From assembly GCA_035711845.1 (NCBI GenBank), contig DASTBU010000078.1:1-59184 (forward strand): a stretch of 59,184 nt of DNA, written 5' to 3'. This stretch comes from DASTBU01 sp035711845 (GTDB lineage: Bacteria; Acidobacteriota; Vicinamibacteria; Vicinamibacterales; 2-12-FULL-66-21). The translations under genes were made by a program, and so were the position numbers. The notes under the pieces were generated by a model. That model was not told the origin of the DNA, searched no databases, and worked only from the letters and a program-made list of their open reading frames with translations. Shown one piece after another: positions 8,816 to 19,331 of this stretch (positions are counted from its first letter, which is position 1; every line of letters begins with the position of its first letter).

Positions 8816-11800
8816 TATCCGACCACCCGTACCGCACACACGAGCGCCTTGGATTCCATGATCCTGACGTTCGGCTCCTCGGAGATGGCGACGAGATCAT
8901 TGACGACGTCGCCCGTGACCAGGCCTCGGCCGCCGAAGTGATACGGCAGGCCGACCTGGTGGATGAGACGCCCCTGGATGACCAGGGGTCGCATGCGTGG
9001 CGTCACGAGCGCGCGTGCCTGGATGGCACCGCGCGGCGTGGATATCTCGACCATTTCACCGGCGCTCGCGCCGATCTCCCTGGCAAGCTCGGGCGAGATC
9101 TCGCAGAACAGCTCCGGCTGGAGCTCCGCCAGGTGCGACAACGTTCGCGTCATGCCTCCCGCGGTGTGGTGCTCGGTCAGGCGATACGTGGTCAGCACGT
9201 GCGGGAAGCGCGGGTCGCCGATGCGGTCGGAGTAGGGATTGTCCTCGCGGCGCTTCGGGTCGGCTGCCGGATTGGTCTGCTGGGGATACAGACGATTGCT
9301 GACAGGTGACTCGAGCGGTTCGTAGTGCGCGGGCAACGGACCGTCCTTCAGACCGCTCGGCACCAGGATCCACCCGAGCCCGTCGTCGTGCATGATGAAC
9401 GGCGCGCTGCCGGGAAGCGCGGCGTCGGCGCGGGCACCGGCGCGCGGGACATAGCCGGGCGGCTTGTTGCGCGCGAAGTCGGGTGTGTCGAGCCCGGTCC
9501 ATTCGCCCGCACCCGCATCCCACCACACCAGCTTCTTGCGCTCGCTCCAGGGCGTTCCATCGGGCCTGGCCGATGCGCGGTTGTAGAGGATGCGACGATC
9601 CGCCGGCCAGGCAAATCCCCAGCCGTGGCCGTACGGTCCGAACGCGCGTCTTTCGCGCGCGCGGTTCCGATCCGGACTCGGGTGGACGCCAGAATATATC
9701 CAGCAACCGCAGGCGGTGGATCCGTCGGCGGCGAGCGCGGTGAAACCGTCGACGAGCGATCGGTCCGCGACCCGCCGGCCGTTGATCTCCTGGAGGATGT
9801 CCGCGACAACGGGTTCGTCGTGCGGTCCTTCTGTACGGTAATCCCAGGTCAGCGCTTTCAGCGCGCGCTGGCGCCGTCTTCGATCCCCGGCGGCCTTCGC
9901 CTTGAGCCGCCGCCCGAGATGGAAGACGAACCACGCCTCGCTCCGGGCATCGCCTGGTGCATCGACAGCCTTGTCGTGCCACTGCAGCAGCCGCTGCGTG
10001 TTCGTGAAGCACCCGTCTTTCTCGGCATGCGCGGCGGCAGGAAAGAAGAAGACTTCGGTCTCGACCTCCTCTGGCCGGAGTTCACCGCGCCGCACCTCCG
10101 GAGAGTCGAGCCAGAACGTCGCCGTCTCGGTCTCCACCATGTCGCGGACCACGAGCCATTTCAGATTGGCCATCGCGCGGCGTTCCAGCCGCGCGTTCGG
10201 CGCACCGACCGCGGGGTTCTGGCCCATGACGAAGAGCCCCTCGAGCGGGCCCTTCCCGTCGGCCATGTCCAGCCAGTAGCCGAAATGGGAATGATCGCCG
10301 CTGATGCGCGGCAGCCAGCCGAACCCGAAGTCGTTCGCCGAGCTCGCGGCCTCGCCATACCAGGCCTTGAGCAGCGAGACGAGGTACTTGTCGAGGTTCG
10401 CCCACCATCCCTTTTCAGACTGATGCTTCGCCAGGTAGGCCTGGAGGGTACGCGATTCCGGGCCGAAGGCGGGCATCGGCACATACCCCGGCAGGATGTC
10501 GTACAACGTTGGAATGTCGGTGGATCCCTGGATCGAGGCATGACCGCGGAGCGCGAGGATTCCGCCGCCGGGCCGGCCCACGTTGCCGAGCAGCAACTGC
10601 AGGATGGCCGCCGTCCTGATGATCTGCACGCCAACCGAGTGCTGCGTCCATCCTACGGCGTAGCAGATCGCTGCGGTGCGGTCTGGGCCCGATGCGGTGC
10701 AGAACGCGTCGGCCACGCGGAGGAAAGCGTCGCTCGGCACACCGCAGGTCTCTTCGACCATCTCCGGGGTGTAGCGCGCGAAGTGGCGCTTCAGGATCTG
10801 GAACACACACCGGGGATGCTCGAGCGAGGGGTCGCGCTCGGGCTCGCTGGATTCCTGCGCGGCGCCCGCCTGCTCCTTTCCGTGACCCCCACGCCGTGTC
10901 GAGGCGCCCGTGCGCTGGCCCTTGGGGTTCGCGCCGGCGTAAGCCCAGCTGTCTTGCGTGTAGCGCCGGGCGTCGTGATCCCATCCCGAGAAGAGGCCGG
11001 CGAGATCCTCGGTTCCACGGAAGTCGCTCCCGATGATCGTCGACGCGTTCGTGTACGGGACGACGTAGTCGCGGAATTCCAGCCCACGGCCGAGCACGTA
11101 GTTCACCATCGCGCCCAGGAAGACGATGTCGCTGCCCGCGCGCAACGGCACCCACATGTCGGACATCGCCGACGTGCGCGTGAACCTCGGATCGACGTGG
11201 ATGACGGTGGCGCCGCGCTCGCGCGCCTTGATCACAAAGCGGAAGCCCACCGGGTGGTTCTCCGCCATGGAGGATCCCATGATCAGGATCGCGTCAGCGT
11301 TCTCGAGATCCTGCTGCGCCGTCGTCGCGCCGCCCCGCCCGAACGATGTGCCCAGACCGGGCACGGTGGAGCTGTGTCATATCCGGGCCTGGTTGCTGAT
11401 GGCGACCATCCCGAGCCCGCCGGTGAACAGCTTCTTGATCAGGTAGTTTTCTTCGTTGTCGAGCGTGGCGCCGCCGAGGTGCGCGATGGAGCGGCACTGC
11501 ATCAACGGCGCCGGGCCGTCATCGGTGGTGCCGTGTTCCTCGAAGTGGCGGTCGCGCGATTCCCAGACGCGCTCGGCCACCATGTCCATGGCGGTCTCGA
11601 GGTCCAGATGCGTCCACGACGTCGATCGTCGCGGCCGATACCGGACGCGGGTGGCCCTCCCCGGATGCGTCAGAAGCTCCTGGGTGGCGGCGCCCTTCGG
11701 GCAGAGGTGCCCCTCCGAGATGGGCGACTGCGGGTCGCCCTCGACCGATACGATCTTCCCGTCGCGGTGGAAGATCAGCTGGCCGCAACCCACACCGCAA

Positions 11801-11952
11801 TAGGGACAGATGGAACGCGCCACGTCTGACGATTCGTTGCGCGGTCCGAGCGCCAGCGTCCGCGCCGTCATCGCTTCGACCCCCGTGCCATCACCGCCGG
11901 TGGCGATCTGCGCGAGCAGCGGCCAGCGGCTGATGAGGTTGCGAACGCTCAT
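8815..11952 (-). CDS. fdhG: Formate dehydrogenase catalytic subunit, selenocysteine-containing molybdopterin enzyme
   Basis: About 1045 residues when the in-frame TGA at 11377-11379 is read as selenocysteine (residue 192). It oxidises formate to CO2 using a Mo/W-bis-pyranopterin centre. The N-terminal [4Fe-4S] site is CPYCGVGC (C49, C52, C56) plus CPKG (C84). The sequence around the TGA, SNQARI-U-HSSTVPGLG, matches the active site of E. coli FdnG-type enzymes. The frame continues into typical alpha-subunit sequence (NADAILIMGSSMAENHP, CYAVGWTQHS, GNVGRPGGGI) and ends in a molybdopterin-binding domain (FCEISPELAREIGASAGEMV). No twin-arginine signal is visible at the N-terminus, unlike FdnG, so this enzyme may face the cytoplasm. 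A conventional gene caller would split it into two. Confidence 0.95.
11348..11379 (-). promoter_or_regulatory. Selenocysteine UGA and SECIS hairpin in fdhG
   Basis: The UGA is at 11377-11379 (minus strand). After 12 bases comes a perfect 6-bp stem, GTGCCC-GGTCT-GGGCAC (11348-11364), with the pentaloop GGTCT. The loop begins 18 bases after the UGA. From memory, E. coli fdhF has the same distance and the same GGUCU loop, which is the part bound by SelB. Confidence 0.92.
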
Positions 11953-11954
11953 GG

Positions 11955-12167
11955 ACGTATTTTGTCACGTGCGGCGTGCTACGGTGTTACTTGTCACGTG
12001 CTCCGTGCGACGTGCTAGGTGCGACGTGCGGCTTGTCACGTGCGACGTGCGCCGTGCGGCTTGTCACGTGCGACGTGCGCCGTGCGGCTTGTCACGTGCC
12101 CACGTGCCCTGTGCTCCGTGGGACGTGCCAGGTGTGACGTTCTGCTTGTCACGTGCGACGTGCGATG
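11955..12167. repeat. CACGTG-type tandem repeat array (locus 1)
   Basis: This fills most of the 339-base divergent gap between fdhG and the YHS gene. The clearest part is a 28-base unit containing CTTGTCACGTGCGACGTGCG, repeated about two and a half times between about 12025 and 12105, flanked by degenerate copies of GTGCGACGTGC. The reverse complement of the same core occurs at 23757-23865, 31158-31246 and 58262-58352. Bases 12170-12291 also contain CGGACCACGGATGACGG-like short repeats and then the YHS ribosome-binding site. Confidence 0.85.
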
Positions 12168-12291
12168 CCGGAGCGTTTCGACAGCAGGCCCTGCCGTTGC
12201 GGTGTGAATGCGATTCGAGCGCAGGGGGAACCCACGGACCACGGATGACGGATCGCAGTTTGCTCGAGCGTGGCAGAAGGAGTGAAGCAAA

Positions 12292-12444
12292 ATGGTGAAA
12301 GATCCAGTGTGCGGAATGATGATCGACGAGAAGACCGCCGTCGCAACCAGCGAGTATCAAGGGCGGATCTACTACTTCTGCGCGCACAGCTGCAAGGACA
12401 GGTTCGATCAGAACCCCGAACGCTACGCCGGGCGCGATCGCTGA
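12292..12444 (+). CDS. YHS-domain mini-protein (putative metal binding)
   Basis: 50 residues from the ATG at 12292, preceded by AGAAGGAG at good spacing. The whole protein is one YHS domain: VKDPVCGMMIDEKTA, then YYFCAHSCKDRFDQNPERY. The conserved Cys of CGM and the FCxxxC pair are kept. YHS domains occur in heavy-metal ATPases and as free small proteins and are thought to bind metal ions. The gene is convergent with the GlcD-like gene and overlaps its 3' end by 22 bases. Its other neighbour across the repeat array is the divergent fdhG. Confidence 0.88.
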   Translation: MVKDPVCGMMIDEKTAVATSEYQGRIYYFCAHSCKDRFDQNPERYAGRDR

Positions 12445-13946
12445 AACAGCACGCCGGGTGCGAGCTTCCAGCCGGGGTCGAGCACGCGTTTGACACGGCG
12501 CATCTCGTCGATGCCGTCCTGCCCGTACAGCTGTTCGAGCAACGCCTGCTTGACCGCGCTGCGCCCCACGCCGTGTTCAGCGAGAGGGCACCCGCCCATC
12601 GATACGACCGCGCGTCCGAACTCCAGGATGGCCTCCTTCCCACGAACGACCTCGTCGTACCTGCGGGGAATGACGTTCGGGTGGACGTTGCCGTCCGAGA
12701 TGTGTCCCCAGACGGCATAGTCGAGTCCGCGTTGCTCGAAGCCGCCGCGATAGACCCTCATCATGTCCGCGAAGCGTTCGAAGGGAACGATCATGTCCGC
12801 CGCGGTTTTCTCGATTCGATCGTCAACCGTCCGCTTCGCGGCGCCGACGCGCTGATTGACACCCTCCGGCACGGCCTCGCGGATTTGGCGGAAGTCCCGC
12901 ATGCGGCGTACCTGTCCCGGCGGCGCCAGCTCGCTCGCGTCCAGCAGTCCCGCAGCATCCAGGATCCGGCAGAACCTGACGATCGGACCATCCATGCTCG
13001 CCTCGCTCAGCGCGTGCTCGACGAGCCGGTAGGCGGCCTCATCGGTCGTGCCCGCGGGGAGCTCGAGCTGCACGAGGAGCGCCAGCTCGGTGTCGGGCGG
13101 GATGGTGACGTTGTGGCGGCGATCGACGCCGTCCTCGTGCACGATCTGGAGCGACCGACGGTCCAGGTGCTCGATTGCCGAGATGTCGAGCCCGGCCGGA
13201 TCGTCCGAACGCCACGTCTCCGCCGAGGCGTCCCGCAGGTCGCCCACCAGGCCAAGCCCCTGCAGCTCGTGGATGCAGGGAACGAACGCCATCGCGACGA
13301 GCGGGGCGGGCGTCGCCACGCGGAAGGTGATGCGAGTGATGATCCCGAGCGTGCCTTCCGACCCGATGAAGAGGTCGATCGGATCCATGCCCGGCTCGGC
13401 GTAGTAGCCGGCCGATCGCTTGACCACATCGGGCATGCGATAGCCGGGCACCGGAACCTGAATCGTTCCGCTGCGCGTTTCCAGGGTGAGCCGGCCGTCG
13501 CGCGCGCGCTGCCTGCCTCGAACGATCTCCAGCACCGTCCCGTCGGCGAGCACCACCGTGATCGCCTCGACCCACTTCCGCGTGCTGCCGTACTTGAACG
13601 TTGACGCTCCCGCGGCGTTGGTCGCCACGATGCCGCCGGCGCACGCGGCGGTGTAGGTCGGCGCCGGCGGAAACCACGCGCCGATCTCTCGCAGCGCGTC
13701 CTGCATGGCCGCGACAGTCACCCCCGGCTCGACCACGATCTCGTGCGGCGCGACGCTGACGATGCGTGCCATCTTCGAGGTGGCGACAATCGTTTCGCCC
13801 ATCGGCGTGGCGCCGCCAGTCAGCGACGACTGCGCGCCGATCGGCAGGAGCACTGCGTGCTGCGCGATCGCATCGACCACGTCTGCGGTCGATCGCGGGA
13901 ACACCACACCCGCAGCGTGGCCGCCGGGAAAATGGGCGGCATCCAC
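12423..13946 (-). CDS. FAD-linked oxidase, GlcD/D-lactate dehydrogenase type
   Basis: 507 residues. The N-terminal FAD-binding PCMH domain shows PIGAQSSLTGGATP and VVEPGVTVAAMQDALREIG, followed by AGGIVATNAAGASTFKYGSTR. The C-terminal FAD-oxidase domain ends with GHISDGNVHPN and AEHGVGRSAVKQALLEQLYG, typical of 2-hydroxyacid (glycolate/D-lactate) dehydrogenases. The start is a GTG; the frame upstream has no ATG before a stop, and the upstream sequence is made of short GTCGTCAGTC repeats, so the first residues are uncertain. No GlcE/GlcF partners are adjacent. The 3' end overlaps the YHS gene. Confidence 0.88.
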   Translation of the reverse strand: MDAAHFPGGHAAGVVFPRSTADVVDAIAQHAVLLPIGAQSSLTGGATPMGETIVATSKMARIVSVAPHEIVVEPGVTVAAMQDALREIGAWFPPAPTYTAACAGGIVATNAAGASTFKYGSTRKWVEAITVVLADGTVLEIVRGRQRARDGRLTLETRSGTIQVPVPGYRMPDVVKRSAGYYAEPGMDPIDLFIGSEGTLGIITRITFRVATPAPLVAMAFVPCIHELQGLGLVGDLRDASAETWRSDDPAGLDISAIEHLDRRSLQIVHEDGVDRRHNVTIPPDTELALLVQLELPAGTTDEAAYRLVEHALSEASMDGPIVRFCRILDAAGLLDASELAPPGQVRRMRDFRQIREAVPEGVNQRVGAAKRTVDDRIEKTAADMIVPFERFADMMRVYRGGFEQRGLDYAVWGHISDGNVHPNVIPRRYDEVVRGKEAILEFGRAVVSMGGCPLAEHGVGRSAVKQALLEQLYGQDGIDEMRRVKRVLDPGWKLAPGVLFQRSRPA

Positions 13947-13959
13947 AAGAAAGTCCGCA

Positions 13960-13983
13960 GTCGTCAGTCGCCGGTCGTCAGTC
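13960..13983. repeat. Short direct repeat GTCGTCAGTC x2
   Basis: Two exact ten-base copies (13960-13969, 13974-13983) lie directly upstream of the GTG start of the GlcD-like gene. A related GTCGCCGGTCGTCA string occurs near 40623. It belongs to the same general class of short intergenic repeats seen across the window. Confidence 0.6.
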
Positions 13984-14081
13984 AGGGCTCGCTCGCCTTC
14001 GCCATGTCTTATAACTCGCTTCGGTCGCGGCAGGCCAGTCGGTCACCTGAGGGCCGACGGTTGAAGTATCATTCCTGATTC

Positions 14082-15193
<1,112 letters not shown>

Positions 15194-15197
<4 letters not shown>

Positions 15198-16180
15198 CGG
15201 GGGAACGTCCGAGGACGATCGGGCTGCTCTGCGGGCGCGAGTACAGCTTTCCGCCGGCGTTCATCGAGCGCGTCAACCAGCTCGGCGCGCCGCACGGGCT
15301 CGTTGCTGCAATGGTCAGGCTCGGCGGCACGTACATGGACGAGCCGATGCGCTATCGGGTGATTGTCGATCGGATCTCGCACGAAGTGGAGTACTACCGC
15401 GGCGCGATGAAGCACGCCGTCCTGCAGGGCACCTATCTGATCAACAACCCCTTCTGGTGGACCGCCGACGACAAATACTTCAATTACTCGGTGATGGCAA
15501 AGCTCGGCGTCGCCATTCCGCGGACGGTGCTGCTGCCCCAGAAGGGCTATCCTCCCGAGCTCGATCTGACCCCGGAATCGCTTCACAACCTGGAGTTTCC
15601 CATCGACTGGGACGCGATGCTCGATTACGTCGGGCGCCCCGCGATTCTCAAGCCGTATTCGGGCGGCGGCTGGAAGCACGTCTACAAGGTCGACGACCGG
15701 CGCGAGCTGCTGGAGGCCTACGATCGGACCGCGCCATATCCGATGACGCTGCAGGAGTTCATCGATTTCGACTCGTACGTGCGCTGCTTCACCTTCGGCA
15801 AGATCGACGTCACGCCCGTCGCCTACGATCCGCGCGCGCGGCGCTACCTGGTGGAGCACGCGTATCTGTCACCGGACGTGGGCGCGCAGGTCGTCCGCGA
15901 TGCGCAGACCATAAACTTGGCGCTCGGGTACGAGATGAACACAATCGAGTTCGCGATCAAGGACGGCGTGCCGTACGCCATCGATTTCCTGAACCCGGCG
16001 CCCGACTTCGAAAGAGATCGCATCACGCCTTTCTACTTCTCGCACGTCGTCGAGAAGATGGCGAGCCTGGTCATCGATCGTGCGATCAACGGCACACCCG
16101 CGCAGAGCTGGCCGCGGTGGGAGGAGATGCTGGGGATCGGTCCTTCGTCCGGCTTCACGGGAGCGCCCGGTACGGCCTGA
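15194..16180 (+). CDS. ATP-grasp family ligase (first of two in operon)
   Basis: 328 residues from a GTG that overlaps the ybdK stop. The ATP-grasp pattern is visible: pre-ATP-grasp start (RTIGLLCGREYSFPPAFIERVN), nucleotide-binding lysine in PAILKPYSGGGWKHVYKV, the adenine-hinge region (MTLQEFIDFDSYV), and late metal-binding residues in EMNTIEFAI and PYAIDFLNPAPDFE (E and N ligands). Such enzymes form acyl-phosphates and ligate them to amines. Stop and next start overlap (TGATG). The product of the cluster is unknown; it is probably a small peptide or an amidated metabolite. Confidence 0.85.
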
Positions 16181-17535
16181 TGGACGCGATCGATCGCTGG
16201 CACGGCCTGCTGAGGCCCGATCGGGAGCTGAGCCCGGCTTTCGGCGCGACGTTCGCGAGCTCGATGCGGGCCGGGAAGCTCACCTTCGGGGCGCGCGTGC
16301 ACTGTCCGTTTCTGCGCCCGTTTTTTCTGACCGATGAGGACGAGGTTCGGATCAGGACGGCGGCCGAGATGATCGCCGCCGCCGGGGAGCGCGTGATCGG
16401 GGCCGCGATGGCCTCACGCGAGTTGTTCGACGGCCTCGGCGTCTCGGAGGCGGAGGAATCCCTCATCCGCATCGACCCGGGGTACGGGACGGCCAGCACG
16501 GCGTCCCGCCTGGACGCGTTCCTGCTTCCCGATTCGCTGCATTTCGCCGAGTACAACGCCGAGTCTCCGGCAGGCGTCGCCTATACCCAGCGGCTGTGCG
16601 AGCTGTTCGACCAGCTCGACGTCATGGCGGAGTTCCGGCGTGGCGTGCTGTTGCGGTATCACCGGACGATCGAGGGTGTGCTGGAGGCGCTGCTGACGAG
16701 CTACCGCGAGTGGGGCGGGACCGCATCGCCTCCCGTGGTGGCGATTGTGGACTGGCGCGACGTGCCGACCTGGACCGAGTTCGAAATCCTCCGCGATGCG
16801 TTCGAGGCCGCCGGCATCCCGTCGCTCGCCTGCGATCCACGCGAGCTGACGTTCGACGGTCGCGCCCTCGCGGCACACGGCCGAAGGATCGATCTCGTCT
16901 ACCGCCGGGTGCTGATGAACGACATCGTCAGCAGACCGGGCGACTGCAGGGCTCTCGTCGACGCGTATGCTGCCCGCGCCGTTTGCGTCGCGAACACGTT
17001 CAGGTGCAAGCTTGCGCACAAGAAAGCCTTCTTCGCCATCCTGACTGATGCGCGCCATGCGGCGCTGTTTTCGACCGCCCAGCTCGGCGTGTTCCGCTCG
17101 ACAGTGCCATGGACACGGCTGCTCGACGACAGTGAAACAGAAAAGGACGGCTGGCGCGGCGGGCTGCTGGACCTGGCCCGCAAGCGGCGCGAGCAGCTCG
17201 TGCTGAAGCCGAACGACGAGTACGGCGGCAAGGGCGTCATTCTGGGCTGGGAAGCGAGCGAGCAGGAGTGGGACGCCCGGCTGCAGGCGGCGCTCCAGGA
17301 CCGGCGGGGAACCTGGGTCGTGCAGGAACGGATCCCCGTCCGGCGCGAAGTCTTCCCGCAATTCGATGACGAGGGCGTCGTCACGATGCGCGAGATGCTC
17401 GTGGACCTCGCGCCGTACCTGTTCCGAGGGAAGATGGGTGGGTATCTCACGCGGCTGAGCGAAACCGGCCTCGCCAACGTGACGTCGGGCGGTGGCCAGG
17501 TGCCTGCATTCGTCGTCGGCTCGACGGGAGAATGA
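16180..17535 (+). CDS. Second ATP-grasp-type ligase, glutathionylspermidine-synthase-like
   Basis: 451 residues from an ATG overlapping the previous stop. The nucleotide-binding part is at the C-terminal end: ANTFRCKLAHKKAFFAILTD, then QLVLKPNDEYGGKGVILGWE (Lys plus glycine loop), then WVVQERIPV and YLTRLSETGLANVTSGGG. The N-terminal half carries AEYNAESPAG. This resembles proteins with a circularly permuted or divergent ATP-grasp fold; the exact family was not settled. With ybdK and the preceding ATP-grasp it makes three amide-forming enzymes in a row, with no spacing between them. Confidence 0.8.
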   Translation: MDAIDRWHGLLRPDRELSPAFGATFASSMRAGKLTFGARVHCPFLRPFFLTDEDEVRIRTAAEMIAAAGERVIGAAMASRELFDGLGVSEAEESLIRIDPGYGTASTASRLDAFLLPDSLHFAEYNAESPAGVAYTQRLCELFDQLDVMAEFRRGVLLRYHRTIEGVLEALLTSYREWGGTASPPVVAIVDWRDVPTWTEFEILRDAFEAAGIPSLACDPRELTFDGRALAAHGRRIDLVYRRVLMNDIVSRPGDCRALVDAYAARAVCVANTFRCKLAHKKAFFAILTDARHAALFSTAQLGVFRSTVPWTRLLDDSETEKDGWRGGLLDLARKRREQLVLKPNDEYGGKGVILGWEASEQEWDARLQAALQDRRGTWVVQERIPVRREVFPQFDDEGVVTMREMLVDLAPYLFRGKMGGYLTRLSETGLANVTSGGGQVPAFVVGSTGE

Positions 17536-17550
17536 TTCCTCCAATCGTGG

Positions 17551-17772
17551 TCCGTGGACCAGGGACCGACTCGGGACTCGGGATTCGGGATTCGGGGCTC
17601 GGGACTCGGGACTCGGGGCTCGGGACTCGGGACTCGGGACTCGGGACTCGGGATTCGGGACTCGGGACTCGGGACTCGGGACTCGGGATTCGGGATTCGG
17701 GACTCGGGATTCGGGACTCGGGACTCGGGACTCGGGACTCGGACCAGGGACCGTGGACCAGGGACGAGGGAC
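17551..17772. repeat. Array of 25 seven-base repeats (GACTCGG), flanked by GTGGACCAGGGACC repeats
   Basis: Bases 17568-17742 are exactly 25 units of seven bases with no insertions or deletions; variants are GACTCGG, GATTCGG and GGCTCGG. Flanking copies of GTGGACCAGGGACC lie at about 17554-17567 and again from 17742 on. The array sits between the second ATP-grasp gene and map. Because 7 x 3 = 21, each plus-strand frame encodes the same kind of heptapeptide repeat (GLGTRDS). Confidence 0.9.
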
Positions 17773-17786
17773 AAAGGGACCGATAG

Positions 17787-18530
17787 ATGTCGATTGAAAC
17801 CGAACGAGACTGGACCGGAATGAAGCGTGTCGCGCAGATCGTGCGGATGACGCTCGATGCGATGGAAAAGGAAGTGCGTCCCGGCGTGTCGACCGCTGAA
17901 TTGAATGATGTTGCCGCGACCGTCTTTGCCGCCCACGGCGCGCGGTCGGCGCCGACGCTCGTGTACGGATTTCCCGGGTCGGCGTTGATCAGCGTGAACG
18001 ACGAAGTCGTGCACGGTGTGCCCGGCCACCGTCGTCTGGAACGCGGGGACGTGGTGAAGCTCGATGTGACCACCGAGAAAGACGGTTACATGGCGGACGC
18101 CGCCCGCACGGTGGTCGTACAGGGCGGGTCGGACGAAGCGCATCGTCTTGCGCGCTGCGCGCGGAGCGCGTTCGAGAAGGCCCTGGGGGTCGCGACGGCG
18201 GGCCGACGCGTCAGCGAGATCGGCCGGGCGGTGGAGCAGGAAGTCCGTGCACGAGGATTTCACGTCGTGCGCGGGCTCGACGGCCATGGCATCGGCCGGA
18301 CGATCCACGAGCCGCCCGCCGTGCCCAACTACTTCAATCCGAAGCAGACCGATCTGCTGACCGAGGGGCTGGTCATCACGATCGAACCGATCATCAGCGC
18401 CGGTTCGGGCCGGGCCGTGGAAGGCGGCGATGGATGGACCATCCGTACCGCCGACGGAAGGCTCGCCGCGCATTACGAGCACACCATCGTGATCACCAGC
18501 GGAACGCCAGTGGTGCTGACCGCCGCGTAG
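17787..18530 (+). CDS. map: Methionine aminopeptidase, type I
   Basis: 247 residues, a standard length for MetAP Ia without an N-terminal extension. It removes the initiator methionine from new proteins using two metal ions. Metal ligands are seen in order: VVKLDVTT (D), YMADAARTV (D), GHGIGRTIHEPP (H), ITIEPI (E) and HYEHTIV (E). NDEVVHGVP, also typical, is present. The Shine-Dalgarno (AAAGGGA) lies just after the repeat array. In this context it could also process the product of the ligase operon, but a housekeeping role is equally likely. Confidence 0.95.
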   Translation: MSIETERDWTGMKRVAQIVRMTLDAMEKEVRPGVSTAELNDVAATVFAAHGARSAPTLVYGFPGSALISVNDEVVHGVPGHRRLERGDVVKLDVTTEKDGYMADAARTVVVQGGSDEAHRLARCARSAFEKALGVATAGRRVSEIGRAVEQEVRARGFHVVRGLDGHGIGRTIHEPPAVPNYFNPKQTDLLTEGLVITIEPIISAGSGRAVEGGDGWTIRTADGRLAAHYEHTIVITSGTPVVLTAA

Positions 18531-18543
18531 GCGCGCTCGACTC

Positions 18544-19179
18544 ATGGCTGGAATCGACGACTGGATGGCTGTCGCGCGCGAGGCGACTGCCGACGATCTC
18601 CGCGAGCGGATTCTCACCGGCTTCAAGTCAGGCAAACCGTTTACGCCCTACCGGCCCACGCTGCCGCTGCCCGCGGTCCGGACGGTGCTGGACTTCGGAT
18701 GCGGGGTTGGCCGGAGCTTTCCGTACTTGAAGGAGGTGGCGTCGCACGTCACCGGCTTCGATCTGCCGCCGATGGTGGAACGTTGCCGGGAGCTGGCGCC
18801 TGTACCGGCTGATGCGCTCTCCTCGGACTGGCCGCAGCTATCGGATCGCCGGTACGATCTGATCTTCACGACGCTGGTGCTCCAGCACATCGAACCCGAC
18901 GCCTGCCGGCAGTATTTGACGGATTTTGCGCGGATGGCACCCTCGGTGTACCTGCTGACGCGCGCGAGCAGCGATTTCGGCACGAACGTCCTTCGACAGT
19001 GCGCCGACAGCGGCCTTTTCGACGGCGGCGCGTGTGTCGAAGTGGAGCACGACGGAGCGACGCACCAGCTGCGCGTGCTCGGGACCTCCACCTTCGACGA
19101 AGTCGTGCGCGGCGGTCGGGACGGCCACTACGAGGTGATCCTGCGAGCTCGCGATCGTCCTGGCGCGTTGTCCGCGTGA
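18544..19179 (+). CDS. Class I SAM-dependent methyltransferase
   Basis: 211 residues. SAM-binding motif I is VLDFGCGVGRSFPYL, with an acidic residue at the end of strand 2 (VTGFDLPPMVERC) and a later LIFTTLVLQHIEPD typical of the family. The gene starts 13 bases after map and runs in the same direction, so it is probably cotranscribed. The substrate cannot be deduced. Bases 19180-19343 after it contain no gene, only a TACAAT box before the next start. Confidence 0.85.
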   Translation: MAGIDDWMAVAREATADDLRERILTGFKSGKPFTPYRPTLPLPAVRTVLDFGCGVGRSFPYLKEVASHVTGFDLPPMVERCRELAPVPADALSSDWPQLSDRRYDLIFTTLVLQHIEPDACRQYLTDFARMAPSVYLLTRASSDFGTNVLRQCADSGLFDGGACVEVEHDGATHQLRVLGTSTFDEVVRGGRDGHYEVILRARDRPGALSA

Positions 19180-19331
19180 ACGCGCACGGGTCGACCTCGT
19201 GGAGATACGAGCTGCACGCCGGACGCGGAGCACGGGTTGGACGTCTTCCCTCGACGAGGACGACAGTCGCCCTGTGCTGGTCTGGAGAATCAACACGCCG
19301 TGGAGCCCCCGGGCCAGTCGAGTGTGCCTGC

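Noticed and set aside
9325..11829. Very long plus-strand open frame opposite fdhG
   Set aside because: It lacks any recognisable domain and mirrors GC-rich codon use of the true minus-strand gene. Similar shadows occur opposite the kinase, the TonB receptor, the PIG-L gene and others.
11955..12167. CRISPR array
   Set aside because: The repeats are tandem and degenerate, with no unique spacers and no cas genes nearby.
17532..17786. Confident call of an 84-residue repeat-peptide gene
   Set aside because: All three plus-strand frames through the array are open and encode similar heptapeptides, so openness gives no evidence of coding. It is kept only as a finding.
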